Shown here: positions 1-5,813 of the stretch, piece after piece
How the letters are laid out: each line of letters starts with the position of its first letter
How positions within the stretch are numbered: the first letter of the stretch is position 1
From: Onstottus_A sp049273835
Lineage (GTDB): Bacteria; Acidobacteriota; Blastocatellia; UBA7656
DNA: 8,758 nucleotides
Assembly: GCA_049273835.1 (NCBI GenBank)
Contig: JBASRM010000345.1
Location: 1 to 8,758, forward strand
Direction of reading: 5' to 3'
Notes under the pieces: generated by a model
Databases searched by the model: none
What the model was told of the DNA's origin: nothing
Seen by the model: the letters and a program-made list of their open reading frames with translations, nothing else
Translations under genes and position numbers: made by a program

Positions 1-622
1 GAAAAAAACAGAACACATGTTGGTGTGCGTCAGGGACGTTGAACAAACCGCTGATTATCTCCTGCTCGGTCGCTGACCTGATGTACTTCAGCGTTTCCGT
101 TTCTAAGAGCGCGACCTTCTCAATGCCGTCGAGTAAGATCGTCCGAAGCTGATGCTCAATGCTCTCCCACTTGCTCGGCGACTCGTATTCTCCATCGCGC
201 GGCTGCAGTAAGTAAGCGGCGGGCACGGCGTTGTCATCGCGCCGGTACCATCGCTTTAACAGATTGAGATCGATCCGGCTCTCGATGCCGTCCAATATTT
301 CTTCGAACTCGGCGGCGGGGGTCTCCGCGGGCAACGGTCGCCAGCCGTAGCGGTCACCAAGAAGCACTATGAAGTTGGGGCGGGGAGTTACCTTTTGACA
401 TCGCGCAATTTCTTCCAGGCAGATCATCATCGTCTGCTGGTCGAGCGCAGCTTCATTTCGGATCCCCCACCGAAGATCGATCGCCTGGAACATGCAACCG
501 TGCTGCGCGCATAATTCGCGCAATCTCGGAAAGACATGCTCTTGTAGCGCGTTCCGCTCCGCCTTCAAATCACTGAAGGTCGAGCTGACGAAGATGCGAA
601 ATGTCTTGCTCGCTTGAGGCAC
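1..622 (-). CDS. N-terminal part of a DUF4062/TIR-like protein, probably a STAND NTPase (3' end outside window)
   Basis: The reading frame is open from about base 700 down to base 1 and runs off the window, so only about 207 N-terminal residues are visible. The start is uncertain. No in-frame ATG precedes the conserved domain; I chose GTG at 622 because GGTGA lies 4 nt upstream and the protein then begins MPQASKTFRIFVSSTFSD. GTG at 667 is the alternative but has no ribosome binding site. Visible motifs are FRIFVSSTFSDLKAER (8-23), IDLRWGIRNE (48-57), CLEEI (68-72) and FIVLLGDRYGW (84-94). This combination is the signature of the DUF4062 / TIR-like N-terminal module seen in bacterial STAND proteins and in animal NWD1 and TEP1, where it precedes a NACHT/NB-ARC-type ATPase and often WD40 or TPR repeats. 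The downstream ATPase lies outside the window, so STAND membership is inferred. Such proteins often act as signal-activated switches. It follows the pupylation genes on the same strand after a 190-nt gap, so co-transcription is possible but not shown. Confidence 0.7.
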   Translation of the reverse strand, partial: MPQASKTFRIFVSSTFSDLKAERNALQEHVFPRLRELCAQHGCMFQAIDLRWGIRNEAALDQQTMMICLEEIARCQKVTPRPNFIVLLGDRYGWRPLPAETPAAEFEEILDGIESRIDLNLLKRWYRRDDNAVPAAYLLQPRDGEYESPSKWESIEHQLRTILLDGIEKVALLETETLKYIRSATEQEIISGLFNVPDAHQHVFCFF

Positions 623-775
623 CGCTTCACCGTTGTGTGCAGCCGTATCCCCGTTCCGAGGGACCACGCCAGTTTGACGAAAAGGAAGAGGATTCCTTCG
701 TCAAGCCGGATATAAAGGCAAATGTACCGGATACTTCGACAGAATCAGCCATACAATGATGAAGCGGGTTTTCGA

Positions 776-791
776 TGTCAAGGGCCTTGAC
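776..791 (-). promoter_or_regulatory. Operator-like palindrome overlapping a consensus -35 hexamer
   Basis: A 15-bp perfect inverted repeat GTCAAGG-G-CCTTGAC occupies 777-791. On the minus strand its end overlaps a perfect TTGACA hexamer (781-776), in the gap between the Clp-like AAA gene and the DUF4062 gene. No run of T follows, so it is not an intrinsic terminator. The expected -10 region (around 762-752) matches TATAAT poorly. A promoter with a repressor-type operator for the DUF4062 gene is therefore possible, but resting only on sequence form. It could also be a short RNA hairpin with a 3-nt loop. Confidence 0.3.
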
Positions 792-815
792 CAGAAATCA
801 GCGTTCTCAACTTAT

Positions 816-1985
816 TCAGGCATTTTCTCCGAAAGTCCTTGCGGCCGCGGAGTAAACGTCAAACAGGCTCAGCTCGCTTTCGCGTGCAAGCACCGCCCTC
901 GCCGACGCCGCATCAAGCAGCGAAATCGCTTTCGCCGGAAAGCAGCCGGTCATCGGAATCGCGGTCTCAATCACGGCGTTCAGCACAGACTCGTCGATCG
1001 CGATGTGATGATGCGCCGCAATGCCATCACGAAGCGCCAGCAACACCTCGGCCGTCTCACTTAGGCTCATCGGCTCGAGATCGGTAATCTGCAGCCTTCG
1101 CTTCAACGGTTCGATTTCGAATCTCCGGAGACAGCCCGGAAGCGTTGTGCCGACAAGGCGAGCACCCTTATCCAACGCCTGCCCGAGCAGAAGATGACCG
1201 CGCGGCACACCGATCAATGCCATTTCGGCGTGCTCCAATATGACTATTACGTCCTGCTGCTCGGTGACATCCTTGAGCAGCGCCATCAATAGACTCTCGC
1301 GCTCCGCATCAAACATTGTCCCGGCCATTACAGCGCTAAGCTCGACCGACAGGATCTTGAAAGCGGGCCGGCACTCCATCAGCTTTCGCGTTACCGCTCG
1401 CGTCAGGTTTGTCTTTCCAACACCGGAATTGCCCACTATCAAGGGCAACCGAACCTGCCATTGAAGCAACGCCGAGACTACCTCCTCAACTCGTTCCTGT
1501 CTTCCAATCGTCTGATCGCCGTTTGCCTCGTGCGACAACTCGATCCCGAAGTTCGCCAGAAGCTTTCCCGGGCCGGCGGTCGCGTCTGTTGCCGTGGGCA
1601 GCTTCATCTCAGGTTCGCGCCCGTCGAAGCCCACCGCGGCAAGCGCTTCTTCTATGACCTGCTGAATGCTTGCTCGCGCGTTGTGTCCAACAAACAGAAC
1701 GCGCCAGCCCTGCTGTTTGTGACCCGCGACAAATGCGCGCGCCAGAACAGAATCAGGGCCGGTGTAGTCCATATCCTCGTCGACGCAAATCAAGTACGGC
1801 ATTCCCTCGCGAGGGCGCTTGATCAGGAGGTTCGTGCGAGGTTTAGAAAAGAAGCGATCGTTAGCGGGAACATTGCGCAGGAGTACCGTGTCACCGTCAG
1901 GCACATCCACATGCACCCGCAGTCGCTTGAGTCGCTCTTCCAGTTCGCTGTGCAGATCGATCACCGAATTTGTCCTTGCCAGCAC
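816..1985 (-). CDS. ClpA/ClpB D1-like single AAA+ domain protein with a novel N-terminal region
   Basis: 389 residues. The C-terminal two thirds (about 155-389) is one AAA+ module resembling the first ATPase domain of ClpA/ClpB: IGRQERVEEVV (160-170), Walker A GNSGVGKT (185-192), a Walker B-like strand VIVILEH (246-252), sensor-1-like GTT (279-281), RRF (287-289) at the arginine-finger position, and the sensor-2/small-domain segment FPAKAISLLDAASA (349-362). The Walker B is degenerate: the usual Asp-Glu pair reads Glu251-His252, so the catalytic glutamate appears to be lost. There is no second AAA domain, no Clp N-domain repeat and no ClpP loop that I can see. Residues 1-130 match no family I recognise; they include a hydrophobic strand PYLICVDEDMDY (63-74) and GWRVLFVGH (93-101). 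The start is GTG, 12 nt after the pafA stop, with AAGG about 9 nt upstream, so it should be co-expressed with PafA. A role as an ATP-binding adaptor, scaffold or unfoldase of the pupylation system is inferred from position only. Confidence 0.82.
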   Translation of the reverse strand: MLARTNSVIDLHSELEERLKRLRVHVDVPDGDTVLLRNVPANDRFFSKPRTNLLIKRPREGMPYLICVDEDMDYTGPDSVLARAFVAGHKQQGWRVLFVGHNARASIQQVIEEALAAVGFDGREPEMKLPTATDATAGPGKLLANFGIELSHEANGDQTIGRQERVEEVVSALLQWQVRLPLIVGNSGVGKTNLTRAVTRKLMECRPAFKILSVELSAVMAGTMFDAERESLLMALLKDVTEQQDVIVILEHAEMALIGVPRGHLLLGQALDKGARLVGTTLPGCLRRFEIEPLKRRLQITDLEPMSLSETAEVLLALRDGIAAHHHIAIDESVLNAVIETAIPMTGCFPAKAISLLDAASARAVLARESELSLFDVYSAAARTFGENA

Positions 1986-1997
1986 GATCCATGCCTT

Positions 1998-3617
1998 TCA
2001 CCGCCATCCGGCGCTGCCGAACGCGCCATCGCTCCGCATCAGCAGATCGGCGAAAACAGGCGGTCCTTGTCTTACGGCCTGTTCAAAGTCCAACCACCGC
2101 TCCACCTCTTCAAAGGGCTCTGAAAGGTCGAGCAGTCGCTTCTGACTTGCGTCGAAGATTCCTTGCCAGTCGCAGTGATATCGCCCGTTGGTTCTTGCGA
2201 GGCGCTTGATGACCTCCCCTCGAACGCGCGCGCGCCCGACGGCCGGCGGCTCGGTCAACGCTGTTTCAATCGCGCCAACGCCTGAAACCTGATGCGTCAG
2301 CACACCCGCTCGATCGAGCGTTGAAAATATTCCGCGTTCCCCAAGTTGCCCAAAACGCGTGTCGATCTCAAAGAGCTCCCTTCGCACCGCGATCACAGTG
2401 TCCAGAGAATCCCAGCTCAAGCCTCGCTCCTGCAGCCACGGCGTCAACTGCTCCACCGTGTGACTTATGGAACCTCGATTGTTCAGAATAAAGTCGGCGT
2501 CGACAGGCTTGGCGTAGTACTCGGTCATATCGAGCGCATAACCCAACTCAGTAAGCACGAGCGTCCAATACGGTAGCGATTCCCACGCAATGCCTCGATC
2601 ACTTACATACTTGGAATACATCGCGCGTTTGATGGCCCAGTCCAGCGTTGACGCTACTGAATCTGGCGCATCCAACAGACGGTTCAGCACCGCCCGCCAT
2701 TCGCTGCATACATCCGCAGCCCACGCCGGCATCCGCGCGAGGTGTACGTATCGTTCGGCAAGCGTCAAATAGTGATATTGGATTTCGATTGCGCTCAAAC
2801 GGCGGCCTGAAGTAGTTTCGACGCTGGCGGTGCACGAAGGGTCCGCTGCAAGCGTTTGCATCGCCTGCAAAGGCGCACGCAAGCGCACGTCTTCGCCTGG
2901 CCGAAGACCCGCTTCGGACAGGGCGACAACCAGCGCGGTGGTCGCAACCTTCAGCCACATCGCGGTTTGGGAGCAAAGACTCTCGCCACAGATGATGTGC
3001 AATCTGTGAAAGCCAGGTTTGCTGAGCGATTCGTCCTTCGTATGAAAAATTCCGCGATCTGATGTCGAGTTGTTTGAGACAACGTTTTCAAGATGGCGCA
3101 CGCGAGGCGAAAGGGTGAACTCCAATCCACGCGACAGAGAATTGAACCCTCCCGCGCCTGTGTAAATGATCCTGCTCACCAAATGCGGAATCACGTCGTC
3201 GGATAGCGCGTTGGTCGCCGCCCGATGCATATACGACTCGTGGCAGCCCCACGTCACCGGCGACTCGCCGTAGTCAACATTGGACTTGAAAAGCACGACG
3301 TCAACGCCGGCAAGCTCGCCCTTCATCTTCGACGCAAGTTCCGCAAGAATTCGCTCGCCCGCGAGCGTATAACGCACTACGTCACACGGGTGCGAACACT
3401 CGGGCGTTCCAAGTTCCGGGTGATTGCCGTAGTCCATGTAAAACCTCGATCCGTTTTCCAGAAACAGACCACTTCCCGCGTCAGGAAGATACACAAGCTC
3501 TTTCCTGGCAAGACCCATAAACCTGGTGACAAGGTCGGTCTGCTCGTGGGCGTCGCCCACGGGAGTCAAACCTGCAATCGCATATTCTGTTTCAATACCC
3601 ATCAGCCGCTCGGCCAC
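1998..3617 (-). CDS. pafA: PafA, Pup-protein ligase
   Basis: 539 residues; belongs to the carboxylate-amine ligase fold related to glutamine synthetase. PafA phosphorylates the C-terminal glutamate of Pup with ATP and transfers it to substrate lysines. The start MAERLMGIETEYA aligns residue for residue with M. tuberculosis MQRRIMGIETEFG, which supports the GTG start. Metal-binding Glu9 and Glu11 lie in GIETE. NGSRFYMDYGNHPELGTPEC (55-74) carries Asp62, equivalent to catalytic Asp64 of M. tuberculosis PafA. GCHESY is at 124-129, HTKDES at 192-197 and RLHIICG at 205-211, followed by WLKVATTALV (221-230). The adenylate/phosphate chemistry therefore looks intact. It is about 85 residues longer than the mycobacterial enzyme. 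Much of the excess is an insertion around 345-420 in the helical part that looks like an internal duplication (RGIAWESL at 341 and RGLSWDSL at 398); the C-terminus is also extended past about 510. Translation starts 1 nt after the pup stop, so it is almost certainly coupled to pup. The neighbouring pup and dop genes make the assignment firm. Confidence 0.94.
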   Translation of the reverse strand: MAERLMGIETEYAIAGLTPVGDAHEQTDLVTRFMGLARKELVYLPDAGSGLFLENGSRFYMDYGNHPELGTPECSHPCDVVRYTLAGERILAELASKMKGELAGVDVVLFKSNVDYGESPVTWGCHESYMHRAATNALSDDVIPHLVSRIIYTGAGGFNSLSRGLEFTLSPRVRHLENVVSNNSTSDRGIFHTKDESLSKPGFHRLHIICGESLCSQTAMWLKVATTALVVALSEAGLRPGEDVRLRAPLQAMQTLAADPSCTASVETTSGRRLSAIEIQYHYLTLAERYVHLARMPAWAADVCSEWRAVLNRLLDAPDSVASTLDWAIKRAMYSKYVSDRGIAWESLPYWTLVLTELGYALDMTEYYAKPVDADFILNNRGSISHTVEQLTPWLQERGLSWDSLDTVIAVRRELFEIDTRFGQLGERGIFSTLDRAGVLTHQVSGVGAIETALTEPPAVGRARVRGEVIKRLARTNGRYHCDWQGIFDASQKRLLDLSEPFEEVERWLDFEQAVRQGPPVFADLLMRSDGAFGSAGWR

Positions 3618-3632
3618 GCTATTCCCCTCCCT
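3618..3632 (-). promoter_or_regulatory. pafA ribosome binding site embedded in the Gly-Gly-Glu codons of pup
   Basis: The last pup codons are CAG GGA GGG GAA TAG. The GGAGG formed by the two glycine codons (3630-3626) lies 8 nt before the pafA GTG start at 3617. This is a full Shine-Dalgarno core at good spacing. It decides the GTG start and predicts translational coupling of tag and ligase. Confidence 0.75.
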
Positions 3633-3828
3633 GCTGCCGCGTCGCTTTCAGGAAAGACTCGCTGTTGCCCGAGAGTGCCTTTTGAATGGCATCAGCTCCG
3701 GCAGCCAACAGCTCCTGCCCGGCAAGCCGCATTCGGCTGAGATTCTGGTTTCCAGAACTGGGGTCAGGTCCTTCCTCAATGTCCTCTCTATCGCGCTCGC
3801 ACTCATCGGATCTTTCACGAATTGTCAT
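3619..3828 (-). CDS. pup: Pup, prokaryotic ubiquitin-like protein modifier ending in GGE
   Basis: 69-residue, highly polar, acidic protein with no expected globular fold. The C-terminal part, NSESFLKATRQQGGE (55-69), matches the Pup signature; the M. tuberculosis tail is AEDFVRAYVQKGGQ, sharing the E-x-F spacing and the Q-x-GG ending. It terminates directly in glutamate, so it is ready for ligation by PafA without prior deamidation by Dop. Residues about 31-52 (LSRMRLAGQELL onward) are predicted helical and would be the segment that pairs with the ATPase coiled coil. Lysines are Lys50 and Lys61. I chose ATG at 3828 because AAAGGGGA sits 6 nt upstream. A longer frame reaches an in-frame TTG at 3846, but that would put the ribosome binding site inside the gene. 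It is slightly longer than the 64-residue mycobacterial protein. It lies between dop (99-nt gap) and pafA (1-nt gap), as expected for a Pup gene. UBact-type modifiers end differently (Arg-x-Gly-Glu/Gln), so Pup is the better name. Confidence 0.93.
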   Translation of the reverse strand: MTIRERSDECERDREDIEEGPDPSSGNQNLSRMRLAGQELLAAGADAIQKALSGNSESFLKATRQQGGE

Positions 3829-3834
3829 ATCAAT

Positions 3835-3842
3835 TCCCCTTT
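3835..3842 (-). promoter_or_regulatory. pup ribosome binding site
   Basis: On the minus strand AAAGGGGA is followed by a 6-nt spacer and ATG at 3828. It is a strong, well-placed Shine-Dalgarno that selects the ATG over the in-frame TTG 18 nt upstream. Confidence 0.7.
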
Positions 3843-3927
3843 GCAAAATCTGACGTCGACTCCCTGGTCGGCGCAGGCTCTCCAGTAAACGTTGTAGCCT
3901 GGACAGTCCAGTCTGCTTTTGTCGAAG

Positions 3928-5673
3928 CTACACCGCTCCTTTCCCGTTCTGTCGTAGCGCCAACTTCGAAACCTTTGCGTCACGAATTGGCTCACTTCGC
4001 TTGTCATTCCCCGCGGCTCCCAACTCGTCGAGCAACTCCTCGAGCGACGTTGCGTTTTCGAAGATCGACTCGGACCTCTGGCGCGTAAAATCCAGCGGGT
4101 TCGCGAGTTCTATCTTGCGATAAGCCATCCGGTAGCGCTCCGAGCCGGTCTTGAAACGAATCGAATCCCAATCCACATCATCCACCTGATCGGGCCCGGC
4201 CCATCGCAGCAGCATCGCCCGGGTCCACGCCCTCGTGTCTTCAGGCGGGCTTACGGTGAAGCGTTCGATCTGCTCATCAGTCACGACGCGCTCTACGAAT
4301 CCGCCTCGCTCATACGCCCAGTACAATCCCTCCGAGGCATCGAGGCTCGAATAGAGATGGTCCAGATGCTTTATCTCGGCCGACTCCCAGGTAAGCTCTG
4401 GATTCTGATCGAGCACCTGTTTGAGGATCGACAGCTTCAACACCCAATCCAGCCGCGCCGCGAGCGCTTCAAAGTCCTCGGCTTGAAGCTTCAGTAGCGT
4501 ATCTTCCCACAACGCCAGTATCTCACTCGCCCGGGGCACCAGCCCGTCGCACCCTCCTCGCGCAACGAATGCCTTCGCTGCTCGGAGAAAGCGAAGCTGT
4601 AGTTCGACAGCGGTAACCTGTTCGCCCGAGGTCATTTCGGCGCGAGATTGAAGCGTCGGGTCCTGACTCCAAATCGCCACTGCCTCAACAGGATCATCCA
4701 GAATCAGCTCGGTACTCACCTTTCCTGCTTCGATCATCGCCAGCACAATCTGCATTGTTCCCACCTTCAACAGGCTGGCGACCTGGCACAAGGTATTGTC
4801 AAAGAAAATCACATGCAGTCGCGCCATCGTCTCAGAAGCATTTTCAGCGTTTGCTCGGCCCGAGCCTCCACATAGGGATTCGTCGCGGCTGTTCACTATC
4901 GGCCGGTTGTGAGTCGTCTGCGATCCCACAAGTCTTTCGAAAAAGTCGGCCCGGCCGGACAACTGGAACGGCACCGCCGTCGCCACATTCTCGCTTCCGA
5001 CTTTTCCCTGCCCGGTGTACACGATGCTGGACGCCTGAAAAGCAGCGAGAAAGAGCATGTAGTGAATCTTCCGGTGAAAGATGTTGTCCCAGGCTCGCCT
5101 TGTTATCAGGAAGTTGAGATGGCTTCCATATGAATTTCCAAGCCCGTCACTGTTGTTTACAAGCACCTGAATCTTCGTACCTTCCGGCAGCTTTTCATTT
5201 GAGGCATCCAACGCCGCACGCGCTATCCGCAGCATCGCGTGCCAGCACGCTACATGGTCATAAGCGCTCAACACCTCGGGCAAGCACAGTTCGAGATGAT
5301 CGAGATCGATATACGCACAACCGCCGTTGGAAGCCAGATACTTGCGGCCCCAATCCTGCGGATTACCCACTATCTGCGAGTTGCCGATCCGTTGCGATCC
5401 CCGTCTGCCTCCAAAAGAACCGGCCGGATCGGCGGAACTCCGGGCGCGTCTACACGCAGTACAGTCGCAAGGCTCACCACGTGATTTATCCGCCCGGGGG
5501 AGCCCCTCGATTTCTCTGAGCAAAAGACGAGAGGCCTCGTAGCCTGTTCCGCGGCCCATCTCGACTCCGAGAACAAAGTTACCAAGCTCCACATCCGCGC
5601 CGCAGAGCTTGGGCAGGAAGTCGCGGCCTGGCTTTGCAGCCGGCAACCGTTTGTTTGAGGTCTTTTGCTTCAT
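3928..5673 (-). CDS. dop: Dop / PafA2-family depupylase, diverged non-actinobacterial type
   Basis: 581 residues, same fold as PafA. Dop hydrolyses the isopeptide bond between Pup and substrate, and deamidates Pup where it ends in Gln; here Pup already ends in Glu, so deconjugation is the likely job. Family landmarks: GADVELG (25-31) at the first metal site, NGG then YIDLDHLELCLPE (121-133) with Asp123 at the position of the conserved catalytic Asp, NNSDGLGNSYGSH (173-185), VYTGQGKVGSEN (218-229), NRPIVNSRDES (256-266), RLHVIFFDNT (285-294), LLKVGT (301-306) and the C-terminal VVTDEQIE...PPEDTRAW (463-483). Several positions differ from the mycobacterial enzyme: Glu to Asp27 in the GxExE motif, Arg to Cys119, HPE to HLE, and HEN to HLN (Leu186). 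Residues about 62-110 occupy the position of the Dop loop and contain a CxCxxC cluster (Cys69, 71, 74). The N-terminus is extended by about 20 residues. ATG with GGGAG 5 nt upstream fixes the start. Non-actinobacterial PafA2-family proteins may share these substitutions; I recall a similar branch but cannot verify it here. Confidence 0.88.
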   Translation of the reverse strand: MKQKTSNKRLPAAKPGRDFLPKLCGADVELGNFVLGVEMGRGTGYEASRLLLREIEGLPRADKSRGEPCDCTACRRARSSADPAGSFGGRRGSQRIGNSQIVGNPQDWGRKYLASNGGCAYIDLDHLELCLPEVLSAYDHVACWHAMLRIARAALDASNEKLPEGTKIQVLVNNSDGLGNSYGSHLNFLITRRAWDNIFHRKIHYMLFLAAFQASSIVYTGQGKVGSENVATAVPFQLSGRADFFERLVGSQTTHNRPIVNSRDESLCGGSGRANAENASETMARLHVIFFDNTLCQVASLLKVGTMQIVLAMIEAGKVSTELILDDPVEAVAIWSQDPTLQSRAEMTSGEQVTAVELQLRFLRAAKAFVARGGCDGLVPRASEILALWEDTLLKLQAEDFEALAARLDWVLKLSILKQVLDQNPELTWESAEIKHLDHLYSSLDASEGLYWAYERGGFVERVVTDEQIERFTVSPPEDTRAWTRAMLLRWAGPDQVDDVDWDSIRFKTGSERYRMAYRKIELANPLDFTRQRSESIFENATSLEELLDELGAAGNDKRSEPIRDAKVSKLALRQNGKGAV

Positions 5674-5813
5674 TCGAACTCCCAGCCCAGCAAGGATCTC
5701 AGGGGTGAGTTTCTTCCAACTCGTGTTCGCTGATCAGCACCACCCGGAGTTCGCTGCCGAATCTGACAGGTGAAGTGTGAAATCTTGCATTTGAGAGCTG
5801 CAATCTCCCTCCC

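Noticed and set aside
627..752. 41-codon minus-strand ORF starting ATG at 752 (MADSVEVSGTFAF...) and ending just before the chosen DUF4062 GTG start
   Set aside because: No ribosome binding site upstream and no recognisable content apart from a Ser-rich stretch. It could be a short leader peptide or the N-terminus of the DUF4062 gene split by a frameshift, but neither can be supported.
3829..3846. Pup start at the in-frame TTG (3846), adding six residues
   Set aside because: The strong AAAGGGGA site lies between this TTG and the ATG at 3828, so initiation at the ATG is far more likely.
3899..3911. Short inverted repeat CTGGA/TCCAG just after dop as a terminator
   Set aside because: The stem is only 5 bp with a 3-nt loop and no following T-run, so it is too weak to call.
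5699..5813. Open frame in the ATPase-dop gap ending ELRVVLISEHELEETHP
   Set aside because: It looks protein-like, but the only starts are TTG or GTG without proper ribosome binding sites, and it would encode fewer than 35 residues. A gene remnant or chance are equally possible.
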